This document shows positions 1-7,030 of a stretch of DNA of 64,000 nucleotides, one piece after another (the first letter of the stretch is position 1; each line of letters starts with the position of its first letter). The notes under the pieces are model-generated. The model was not told the origin of the DNA. It worked only from the letters and a program-made list of their open reading frames with translations, and searched no databases. The position numbers were made by a program, and so were the translations under genes. The stretch is from Thermomonas sp. (lineage in GTDB: Bacteria; Pseudomonadota; Gammaproteobacteria; Xanthomonadales; Xanthomonadaceae), in the NCBI RefSeq assembly GCF_029945965.1, contig NZ_JAQSDO010000015.1:62001-126000 (forward strand), written 5' to 3'.

Positions 1-693
1 CTTGCCGCCGGCAAGGGACTGACGATGTACGAAGGCGGCCTGTTGGTCTCTCGACATCCCGAATTGCGGGAGCAGATGCGTGTTGTCGCGAACGAACTTG
101 CCCCTACGCAGCACCTGTGGGAACTGCGTCGCAGCATCGAGTTGTTGGGATATGCGGCGTTCTATCGGCCGCGACAGCTGCAGTGGGTCTATGGCATGCC
201 ACTGCGCCGTGCGCTGAGCAGGCAGGACTTCGAAGCAGCGGCCGGCGACAGCTACCCGACGCGCATCCCGCTGCATCGCGTCGGCCACTGGCGGCGGGCG
301 GTTGCCGCACGCGCGGCCCTGCGCTTGCCGGCGCACCTGTCGGCACTGGAGCAACAGGCAAGGCGGCGAATCGCGCAACTGCAGCGGATTCCGGGGGTGG
401 AAGTGATTGGCGACGCACCCGGCGCGCAGGGCGTGTGGCCGTTGCTGATGTTGCGCATGCGCCACGGATCCAGTCGTGACGCCGTATTGGCGCGGCTCTG
501 GGGTGCAGGCGTGGGTCTGGGCATTCCGTTTGCACATGCATTGCCCGATTACGCGGCGTTGCAGGACGTGATCCCGAAGGCAGCGGTGCCGAATGCGCGT
601 GATTTCGCTGCGCGCGTACTCGCCATCAGCAACACGCCATGGCTGGACTACGCGACGTTCATGCGGATCGTCGAAGTCATCGGGCAGGCCTGA
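1..693 (+). CDS. DegT/DnrJ/EryC1-family PLP aminotransferase, C-terminal part (5' end outside window)
   Basis: The frame is open from base 1, so the gene starts upstream of the window; 230 codons are visible. The first residues read LAAGKGLTMYEGG, which matches the stretch around the PLP-binding lysine of DegT/DnrJ/EryC1/StrS sugar or amine aminotransferases (Lys at visible residue 5, followed by the EGG turn). The rest fits the small C-terminal domain, including a GVGLGIPFAHALPDY segment. The family transfers amino groups to keto-sugars and related carbonyls in secondary-metabolite or surface-glycan pathways. It converges on the arginase-fold gene 30 bp downstream and is probably part of the same accessory block. 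The substrate cannot be told from this fragment. An internal ATG at 25 is in frame but falls after the catalytic lysine, so it is not the true start. Confidence 0.8.
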   Translation, partial: LAAGKGLTMYEGGLLVSRHPELREQMRVVANELAPTQHLWELRRSIELLGYAAFYRPRQLQWVYGMPLRRALSRQDFEAAAGDSYPTRIPLHRVGHWRRAVAARAALRLPAHLSALEQQARRRIAQLQRIPGVEVIGDAPGAQGVWPLLMLRMRHGSSRDAVLARLWGAGVGLGIPFAHALPDYAALQDVIPKAAVPNARDFAARVLAISNTPWLDYATFMRIVEVIGQA

Positions 694-723
694 CAGTTCA
701 GGCGACCGGACTCTCGTTCGCGC

Positions 724-1593
724 CTATTCGAGAGCGTGCAGCAACGCCAGGTTGACGGCGTGCTGCTGCGACTGCCACGTCGCCAGTTGCGCCGGATCGG
801 GTAGCGGTTGCTGATCGATGGCGGACAGGGCGCGCTTCCACCATTGCGGATAACGCGCCAGCGAAACCTCGCCGTTGACATCGCTGGCGATCAATCGCGG
901 GCGCAGCGCTGCAATGATCGCCAGTACATGCTCAGCATGCAGGCAGCCCTGGTCCCAGTTGCTGCGGGCGACATCGGAATGCAGGACATCCTTGTCGATC
1001 GACAGGTAGGCCGGCGCGGTGTCGGCGGCAAGATCTTCGGACAGCGCCGCGCACATTGCATCGGCATTGTCGAAATCATGGAATGCGTGGCCCAGGCCAA
1101 CCCGCGCAGCCCAGCGCACATCCACGCCGATCGACCAGTAGTGCAGCTTGCGCCGGTACAGCGGCCGCAACCGGTTTTCCCAGGCATGCGCCGCCGCGAT
1201 GTCGTGCGAGGTGATGCCGGCCACGTCCACCCGGGCGACGGTGGGCAACGCCGCAACCCGCGACACCCAGGACCCGCAATGCACGCCGAACGGGAAGCGC
1301 ATGTTGTCGGGATGGTTGTCCAGTACCACGACGCGCACCGGCACCTGTTGCCGCGCCACCGCGGCGGCGATCAATGGCAAGCTCAGATGGTGGAAGTCGC
1401 CGCTGCCGAAGAACACCGGGCCAGAGGTCACTGGCAACAGGTTGCGCAGCGCTTGGCCGAACGACTGTAGTCGCCCATTCGAGCACGCGAAGCGGAGCTG
1501 GTCGTGCCAATGGCGCAGGTCGATGCGCTCCGCACCGGGCAGTGCGCCGACCGAGCCATCGAGGTCAAGGATGTATGCCGGCATTTCAGTCAT
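724..1593 (-). CDS. Arginase/ureohydrolase-superfamily protein
   Basis: A 289-residue protein with the metal-site pattern of the arginase/agmatinase/formimidoylglutamase fold: GSGDFHH at 63-69 (counterpart of the first histidine motif), DNHPD at 92-96 (DxHxD) and a DKD pair at 200-202, with Glu242 in SDVNGE where the family has a conserved acidic residue. The binuclear Mn site therefore looks intact and hydrolysis of a guanidino or amidino group is plausible, but the substrate is unknown and the sequence is divergent from classical arginases. The start chosen is the ATG at 1593, overlapping the end of the upstream FemAB/GNAT-like gene by 8 bp, so the two are translationally linked; an ATG at 1584 is an alternative. 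It lies among a DegT aminotransferase, an ACP and a ketosynthase, which suggests a biosynthetic rather than a catabolic role. Confidence 0.75.
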   Translation of the reverse strand: MTEMPAYILDLDGSVGALPGAERIDLRHWHDQLRFACSNGRLQSFGQALRNLLPVTSGPVFFGSGDFHHLSLPLIAAAVARQQVPVRVVVLDNHPDNMRFPFGVHCGSWVSRVAALPTVARVDVAGITSHDIAAAHAWENRLRPLYRRKLHYWSIGVDVRWAARVGLGHAFHDFDNADAMCAALSEDLAADTAPAYLSIDKDVLHSDVARSNWDQGCLHAEHVLAIIAALRPRLIASDVNGEVSLARYPQWWKRALSAIDQQPLPDPAQLATWQSQQHAVNLALLHALE

Positions 1594-2647
1594 TCCCTTC
1601 GTGCCAGGCACGGTCACCCTCGAAGCGCCCGGCGATGCGCCGCAGCAGCCAGCGCAGCATGGGGTTGCGCGGATAGACCGCGTGGCGGGTGAAGGTGAAA
1701 CGCGCACCGAGTTCGGCCTTGACCTCGGGATCGGTCCAGCCGGCGACGTAATGCCTAAGGCCGCGGCGGCGTGCGTAGTCCAGGTTTTCCATCCAGCTGA
1801 CCGCGTACAGGTTGTGCTCGCGGGCCTCGGGATAGGCCAGCCCCATGTATTTGTCCACCAGCATGCCACGGTGCTCGAAGCACAGGTTCCAGCCGATCAT
1901 CTGCCCGGCATGCCGGTACACGAAGACGATACCGCCGCTGTCGGCATCGCGCAGCAAGGCGTGGAAGAACGAACGTTCGAGCAAGTCGAAATGGACTTCA
2001 CTCTGCGCGTACACATTGCAGTAAAGCGCGTAGAAGGCATCGATGGCGGCATCGTCGGCGAACGCGCTCCCGGTCGGCACGATCTCCACGTCAAGCGCCG
2101 CGCGTGAGCGCAGTTTGCGGCGGATGTTGCGGCGTCGGCTTTTGGACAGCCGCGACAGGTAGTCATCGGCCGAGGTGAAATCGATCGGCAGCCAGGCCAG
2201 CGCCTGGCCTTGCAGCAGCACGAAGCCCGCGCGCGCGCAGGCATCGGCAAAGGCGTCGCACCAGGCATTGCCGGCGGGATCGAGTAGTGGCGATTGCTGC
2301 GGGATGTCCTTGACGATCAGCAGCGGGCACGCGGCCGACTGGGTGCGCCGCAGCGTCGAGGCCAGCTCGGCGGGGTCCACGTCACCGGGAAGCAAGGCGT
2401 ACTCGGTCACCGTGCTGCCGATGAAGCGCGCCTGTGGGCGCAGCCAGCGACGCCACTGGCGGTACAGCGGCCAGTGCTGCACCCGGCGTCGCAGTTCGGG
2501 TTCAGCCGTGGTCAGCACGTCGAACGGGGCGCTGAAAGCGGTGACGCTGGACGCCAGGCGCTCGGCGCTGAAGTCGCGCGGTGGATGGGCAAGGAAATGC
2601 CGTACCAGCGCTTCGGGTTCGAGCTGGCTCACGAAAGGCATGCGCAA
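1586..2647 (-). CDS. FemAB/BioF2-like GNAT-fold acyl- or aminoacyltransferase
   Basis: A 353-residue protein. The stretch at 168-180 (SKSRRRNIRRK) and the following region around GQMIGWNLCF resemble the second GNAT domain of the Acetyltransf_6/FemAB-like families, which transfer acyl or aminoacyl groups to amines. No signal peptide or membrane segment is seen, so it should be cytoplasmic. It diverges from the acyl carrier protein gene with only 68 bp between starts and overlaps the arginase-fold gene by 8 bp at its 3' end. That arrangement suggests it may use an acyl-ACP made by the neighbouring pair, which is an inference. It could instead be a generic GNAT of unrelated function. Confidence 0.6.
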   Translation of the reverse strand: MRMPFVSQLEPEALVRHFLAHPPRDFSAERLASSVTAFSAPFDVLTTAEPELRRRVQHWPLYRQWRRWLRPQARFIGSTVTEYALLPGDVDPAELASTLRRTQSAACPLLIVKDIPQQSPLLDPAGNAWCDAFADACARAGFVLLQGQALAWLPIDFTSADDYLSRLSKSRRRNIRRKLRSRAALDVEIVPTGSAFADDAAIDAFYALYCNVYAQSEVHFDLLERSFFHALLRDADSGGIVFVYRHAGQMIGWNLCFEHRGMLVDKYMGLAYPEAREHNLYAVSWMENLDYARRRGLRHYVAGWTDPEVKAELGARFTFTRHAVYPRNPMLRWLLRRIAGRFEGDRAWHEGND

Positions 2648-2715
2648 GATTCGCCGGTTAGGGTGGTACTCGCAACCGGAGCCTCAGGCCCGGCCCCTAC
2701 CAATGGAGATCCACC

Positions 2716-3000
2716 ATGAGCCAAGAGATTGCCGATCAGGTGCTGGACATCGTCGCCAAGCATGTCGATGCCGACCGCGCCACGCTCACTCCCGAAGGCA
2801 CGCTCAAGGACCTGGGCGTGGATTCGCTCGAAGCCATTGAAACCATCTTCGATATCGAGGAGCATTTCGACATCAACTTCCCCGACCGCGACCCCAATCT
2901 CGACGACGGCACGATCGCCGGGCTGATCAGCGCCGTGGAACGGCTGCTCAGCGAGAAGGCGACTGTCACCACTGACGCTATTGTCGCGGCTACGCACTGA
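2716..3000 (+). CDS. Acyl carrier protein
   Basis: A 94-residue acidic protein with the carrier-protein fold and the phosphopantetheine attachment motif DSLEA (Ser37), preceded by LKDLGV. It carries growing acyl chains as thioesters for the ketosynthase encoded 9 bp downstream. The housekeeping acpP normally sits between fabG and fabF and is about 78 residues long, so this longer copy in a different context is probably a dedicated, pathway-specific carrier. A GGAG Shine-Dalgarno sequence lies about 8 bases before the ATG. Its promoter must be in the 68-bp gap shared with the divergent transferase gene. Confidence 0.88.
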   Translation: MSQEIADQVLDIVAKHVDADRATLTPEGTLKDLGVDSLEAIETIFDIEEHFDINFPDRDPNLDDGTIAGLISAVERLLSEKATVTTDAIVAATH

Positions 3001-3009
3001 GGCATCGGC

Positions 3010-4263
3010 ATGGCGGGCAGTGAAGGCAGGCCGGTCCGAAGGATCGCGATTACCGGAATGGGTGCGATCAGCGCCCTGGGCATCGGCGCCAATGCACTCT
3101 GGCAGGGCATGCGCGATGCACGCAGCGCGATTGCGCCACTGGTGCCGCCCACCAATGGAGCAGGTGGCAGCGAGGCAGGCATCCGCATGAAGGTCGCCGC
3201 GCAGGTGCGCGGATTTGATCCGGCGGCACACTTCTCGTCGGCGCAGTTGGCGCTGCTGGACCGGGTTTCGCAGTTCGCGTTGCTGGCCGCCGACGAAGCC
3301 GTTGCTCAGTCTGGACTGGTGTTCGACGAGGCAAATGCTGGTCGCGCGGCCGTAGTCATTGGCACTGGTGTCGGTGGCGAAGTCGCGCGTGACGAGCAGT
3401 CGCGCCGGCTTTACCGCGACAACGCCGAGCGCGTACACCCGATGTCGATCGTACGCATCATGCCCAGCGCGCCAGCCAGCCAGGTCGGCATACGTTTCGG
3501 ATTGAAGGGGCCAGGGTTCGCCGTGTCCAGTGCCTGCGCCTCGTCCAATCATGCAATCGCACAGGCCGCGCTGATGCTGCGCCACGGACTTGCCGATGTC
3601 GCACTGGCCGGTGGCACCGAGGCCTGCTTCAGCTTGCCGGGAATCCGTGCCTGGGAGGCGATGCGGGTGGTTGCAGACGATAGCTGCCGCCCGTTCTGCG
3701 TACAGCGACGCGGGCTGGTGCTGGGCGAGGGCGCGGGCATGTTCGTGCTGGAGGAGATAGAGCATGCCCGGGCACGCGGCGCCGTCATCCTTGCCGAACT
3801 CGCCGGCTTCGGGATGACCTCGGATGCCGGCGACATCGTCGCGCCATCCGCCAATGGCGCGGCCGATGCGATGCGTATGGCGTTGCGTGATGCACGTCTG
3901 GATCCCGCAGACATCGACTACATCAATGCCCACGGCACCGGCACGCAACTCAATGATTCGACCGAAACGCGCGCGATACACCTGGCTTTCGGCGGCCATG
4001 CCGGGGCGTTGGCGGTGTCGTCCACCAAGGGTGTCCATGGGCATGCGCTCGGTGCCGCTGGCGCGTTGGAACTGGTCGCCGCGATTGGCGCATTGCGCGA
4101 TCAGGTGGTGCCGCCTACCGCCAATTTCATCGATCCCGATCCGGAGTGCGACCTGGATTACGTGCCCAATGCCGCGCGCACGATGCCGGTGCATGCGGTG
4201 CTGAGCAACTCCTTCGCCTTCGGTGGCCTGAACGCGGTGCTGGCGCTGAGGCAGGCTGGCTGA
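3010..4263 (+). CDS. Beta-ketoacyl-ACP synthase (KAS I/II type)
   Basis: A 417-residue condensing enzyme of the FabB/FabF thiolase fold. The catalytic triad is visible: Cys176 in SACASS, His308 in NAHGTGT and His345 in GHALGAAG, with Lys340 upstream. It would decarboxylate malonyl-ACP and condense the product with an acyl primer, probably on the ACP encoded just upstream (9-bp gap, GAGG ribosome-binding site). It is not beside fabD, fabG or other housekeeping fatty-acid genes. It therefore more likely belongs to a specialised lipid or polyketide-like product together with the DegT aminotransferase, arginase-fold and transferase genes. No separate chain-length factor is present in the visible part. 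Confidence 0.88.
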   Translation: MAGSEGRPVRRIAITGMGAISALGIGANALWQGMRDARSAIAPLVPPTNGAGGSEAGIRMKVAAQVRGFDPAAHFSSAQLALLDRVSQFALLAADEAVAQSGLVFDEANAGRAAVVIGTGVGGEVARDEQSRRLYRDNAERVHPMSIVRIMPSAPASQVGIRFGLKGPGFAVSSACASSNHAIAQAALMLRHGLADVALAGGTEACFSLPGIRAWEAMRVVADDSCRPFCVQRRGLVLGEGAGMFVLEEIEHARARGAVILAELAGFGMTSDAGDIVAPSANGAADAMRMALRDARLDPADIDYINAHGTGTQLNDSTETRAIHLAFGGHAGALAVSSTKGVHGHALGAAGALELVAAIGALRDQVVPPTANFIDPDPECDLDYVPNAARTMPVHAVLSNSFAFGGLNAVLALRQAG

Positions 4264-4392
4264 TCTGTTTTCGCGGTGGTTGCGATACGCCGTGATCACG
4301 CGCTCTTCCCGCCCTTGCCCGTCATTGCCACGCAGGCAGAACTCCACGGACGGTGGTCTTCTCAAGGGCGAGCCTCGATAGCTTCAACTCAA

Positions 4393-4418
4393 CGAATCCT
4401 CGCTTTCGCGGGGATTCG
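4393..4418. repeat. Stem-loop between convergent genes
   Basis: An 11-bp stem (CGAATCCTCGC against GCGGGGATTCG, one G-T pair) closed by a TTTC loop lies in the 189-bp gap between the converging ketosynthase and class III aminotransferase genes. There is no T tract on either strand, so a simple intrinsic terminator is unlikely. The GCGAAAGCGGGG-like core resembles a widespread proteobacterial intergenic palindrome family, recalled rather than searched. A shorter CGTGG/CCACG hairpin follows directly. Nothing else is seen in the gap. Confidence 0.55.
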
Positions 4419-4452
4419 TGCGTGGCTTCCACGAAAGCGGGCCCGGTCGCCT

Positions 4453-5871
4453 TCAAACCGTTGCCTTCGCCCGCGTCAGCAACTGGTCCAGCAGCGCCAG
4501 CCCGAGGTCGATTTCCTCGCTGCTGATGTGCAGCGAGGGTGCAAGCGTAATGACGTTCTTGTGGTAGCCGCCGACGTCGAGTACCAGGCCGATCGGCTTG
4601 CCGTTGTGGCGCAGGTCGCCGGCCAGACCCATGTCGACCATGTGGTCAAGTAGCTTGCGGTTGGGGGTGAAGCCGTCGGCTTCACAGATCTCCGCGCGCA
4701 GCGCCAAGCCGAGGCCGTCGACATCGCCGATTTCCGGATGGCGCTTTTGCAGATCGCGCAGGCCATCGAGGAAGTGCGCGCCCTTGGCCATCACCATGGT
4801 TTCGTAGTCGTACTCAGCCAGCATTCGCATGGTTTCCAGCCCGACCGCAGTGCCGAGCGGATTGGAGGCAAACGTGGAATGCGTTGAGCCGGGCGGGAAC
4901 ACGGTTGGGCTGATCAGCTCCTCGCGCGCCCAGATGCCGGCCAGCGGGTTGAGTCCGTTGGTCAGTGCCTTGCCAAACACCAGCACGTCGGGCTTCACGC
5001 CGAAGTGCTCGATCGCCCACAGCTTGCCGGTACGGAAGAACCCCATCTGGATCTCGTCGACCACCAGCAGGACGCCGTACTGGTCGAGCACCTTCTTCAG
5101 GCCGGTGAAAAAGTTCGGCGGCGGGATCACGTAGCCGCCGGTGCCCTGGATTGGTTCGACGTAAAATGCCGCGTACTCGCACTGTCCGGCCTTGGGATCC
5201 CAGACGCCGTTGTATTCGGTCTCGAAAAGGCGTGCGAACTTTGCCACGCACTGTTCGCCGTACTCCTCTTTCGACATGCCCTTCGGGCCACGGAAGTGAT
5301 ACGGGAATTCGATGAACTGCGCCCTGTCGAAGTGCCCGTAGCGGCGGCGGTATCGGTATGACGAAGTGATCGCCGACGCACCCAGCGTGCGACCGTGATA
5401 GCCGCCCTCGAACGCGAACACCAGGCTCTTGCCGCCAGATGCATTGCGCACGATCTTCATCGAATCCTCGATTGAGGATGAACCGCCAACGTTGAAATGA
5501 ACGCGGCCGGCGTGACCCCACTTGCGCTCCGCATCCTGCGCTATGACTTTTGCCAGTTCGATTTTGGTCGGGTGCAGGTACTGGCTGGCGACTTGCGGCA
5601 GGGTGTCGATCTGGCGCTTGAGCACGTCGTTCAAACGCGGGTTGGCGTAACCGAAGTTGACTGCCGAATACCACATCTGCAGATCCAGGAACGGCATCCC
5701 GGCCCCGTCGTAGAGGTAGCTGCCACTGCAACTAGTGAAGATCTTGGGTGGCTCGCTGTAATGCACGGTGTCGCCGAAGGAGCAGTAGCGCGCCTCGTCG
5801 GCGAGCAGGGCTTCGTCGTCGATGGTGGTTACGGGGTTGGTCAGTGGTTGTGCCAGTGCGAACTTGTTCAT
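4453..5871 (-). CDS. Class III PLP-dependent aminotransferase (lysine/ornithine-type)
   Basis: A 472-residue fold-type I PLP enzyme of the class III (omega) aminotransferase family. The PLP lysine is Lys301 in FGKALTNGLNPL, the cofactor-binding Asp272 is in VDEIQMG, and the phosphate-binding region is NVGGSSSIED at 127-136. Members act on terminal amines of ornithine, lysine, GABA or diamines, and some relatives are amino-acid racemases. The substrate is not decided by sequence alone. The ATG overlaps the stop of the upstream HAD phosphatase by 4 bp (ATGA), so the two form one operon. With the phosphatase, it could make and process an amino-phospho intermediate. Confidence 0.82.
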   Translation of the reverse strand: MNKFALAQPLTNPVTTIDDEALLADEARYCSFGDTVHYSEPPKIFTSCSGSYLYDGAGMPFLDLQMWYSAVNFGYANPRLNDVLKRQIDTLPQVASQYLHPTKIELAKVIAQDAERKWGHAGRVHFNVGGSSSIEDSMKIVRNASGGKSLVFAFEGGYHGRTLGASAITSSYRYRRRYGHFDRAQFIEFPYHFRGPKGMSKEEYGEQCVAKFARLFETEYNGVWDPKAGQCEYAAFYVEPIQGTGGYVIPPPNFFTGLKKVLDQYGVLLVVDEIQMGFFRTGKLWAIEHFGVKPDVLVFGKALTNGLNPLAGIWAREELISPTVFPPGSTHSTFASNPLGTAVGLETMRMLAEYDYETMVMAKGAHFLDGLRDLQKRHPEIGDVDGLGLALRAEICEADGFTPNRKLLDHMVDMGLAGDLRHNGKPIGLVLDVGGYHKNVITLAPSLHISSEEIDLGLALLDQLLTRAKATV

Positions 5872-6581
5872 GCGTATTGGATTCGTGGCAAGGGGAGGGG
5901 GATGGAGCGGGTGTCAGGCGTGAGTTCGCCGGCCAGCAATGCAGGCAGCAGCGCCGCCGCTTCCGCGAACCCGGTGATTGGATGGTGTTCGATGCCGGTG
6001 CTGCGGCAATGCTCGAGCAGGCGATCCTTGGCGAATACGAAGTCGGCGCGGCCAGCGACGCAGACGTCCGATTGCCCATCGCCGATAAGCAGGGTCGAAC
6101 GACCCAGCAATTGCTGGCGTTGCGCGCACGCGCACTTGCAATTGCCGCTGCGGCAATTCACCTGTGCGTGCGGGAACTCGAGTTGCCAGTTGTGGGCCTG
6201 CGTGCGCAGCAGGTGATTGGCAACGACCTGCAACGGTGGATCGATCCCGTGGGTCGCCAGGATGCGTTCGATGGCGTAGTCAAGGCCGTCGCTGAGGATG
6301 ATGACTTGCATGCCCACGGCGCGTGCTGCTTTTACAAAAGCAGGAAAGCCAGGATCGATGCCGATGCCATCGATGACTGCATCAAGATCGGATGCGTCGC
6401 TTCCAAGCAGGGATACTTGACCGGTCATGCATTCACGCGACCCGATCGTGCCGCTGCGCCATTGCGCTTCCAGGAATTCCCAGCCAGGGCGACCGAGCTT
6501 GACCAGCAGGGCGTCGGTGACATCTTCGCGTGTGACCGTGCCATCGAAATCGCACAGGATTGTCCAATTGGATGTGACCAA
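5868..6581 (-). CDS. MtnX/SerB-like HAD phosphatase with extra cysteines
   Basis: A 237-residue HAD-superfamily hydrolase. Motif I is DFDGTVT with the nucleophile Asp11 and acid Asp13, motif II is LSDG near 97-100 and motif III/IV is GDGQSD at 167-172. The overall layout matches the MtnX/phosphoserine-phosphatase-like subfamily, which dephosphorylates small phosphometabolites. A cysteine cluster C143-x4-C148-x-C150-x-C152 sits in the cap-to-core linker, which is richer than expected and could bind a metal. The gene ends inside the start of the class III aminotransferase (4-bp overlap). There is no methionine-salvage gene nearby, so a role in that pathway is not supported. Confidence 0.75.
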   Translation of the reverse strand: MVTSNWTILCDFDGTVTREDVTDALLVKLGRPGWEFLEAQWRSGTIGSRECMTGQVSLLGSDASDLDAVIDGIGIDPGFPAFVKAARAVGMQVIILSDGLDYAIERILATHGIDPPLQVVANHLLRTQAHNWQLEFPHAQVNCRSGNCKCACAQRQQLLGRSTLLIGDGQSDVCVAGRADFVFAKDRLLEHCRSTGIEHHPITGFAEAAALLPALLAGELTPDTRSIPLPLPRIQYA

Positions 6582-6788
6582 CGACGCTACTCCGTGAAGG
6601 CGTTGGCGAAGAGGTTAAGGGTGGGATCTTTCCAGTACCTTTCCGTCTGTCGTCTCGGGTCAGGCCTGGGCACGAATGCGCGGGTCCTGATTGCCTGTCA
6701 CAGCAAACAAGGCTTGGATCCCGTATCCCTTGACGTATCCCAACCGACTCAGGATGCAATGGAGGAATTGGAAAGCCCCGAAACGACA

Positions 6789-6811
6789 AAACCCGCCACT
6801 GGGGCGGGTTT
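6789..6811 (-). terminator. Intrinsic terminator after tRNA-Leu
   Basis: On the minus strand CCCGCC and GGCGGG pair around a 5-base loop, followed by TTTTGTCGTTT. It lies 45 bases past the 3' end of the tRNA-Leu and before the start of the HAD phosphatase gene. Confidence 0.7.
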
Positions 6812-6854
6812 CGACGTGTTGCTGGAAGTCTTGAGAACTTCGGATTCTTCAACC

Positions 6855-6941
6855 TGGTGCCCGGAAGAGGACTCGAACCTCCACGAGGTTGCCCCCGCTA
6901 GCACCTGAAGCTAGTGCGTCTACCAATTCCGCCATCCGGGC
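6855..6941 (-). tRNA. tRNA-Leu(CAG)
   Basis: Read on the minus strand, the gene begins GCCCGGA and ends TCCGGGC-A-CCA, giving a full 7-bp acceptor stem with an encoded CCA. The anticodon loop TTCAGGT sits in a CTAGC/GCTAG stem, so the anticodon is CAG and it reads CUG. A long variable arm is present, as expected for a class II leucine tRNA, and the T loop reads GGTTCGAGTCC. Confidence 0.96.
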
Positions 6942-6956
6942 CGGTTGAAGCCGCGC

Positions 6957-6985
6957 ATTCTGGGTGCGGGCGGCCGCGATGTCAA
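6957..6985 (-). promoter_or_regulatory. Sigma-70 promoter for tRNA-Leu
   Basis: On the minus strand a perfect TTGACA (-35, 6985-6980) is followed after 17 bases by CAGAAT (-10, 6962-6957). The start would lie about 10 bases before the mature tRNA. Confidence 0.7.
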
Positions 6986-7030
6986 CGCCTTCTGCATACT
7001 CCGTCGACATGCGGGCTGTACCATCGTGCC

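Noticed and set aside
2629-4365. Long open frame antisense to the ACP and ketosynthase genes
   Set aside because: High GC leaves many long antisense frames. The plus-strand genes have clear catalytic motifs here, and the antisense translation resembles no protein and lacks a ribosome-binding site.
5868-6581. Methionine salvage (mtnX) assignment
   Set aside because: No other salvage genes are nearby and the HAD motifs alone cannot fix the substrate.
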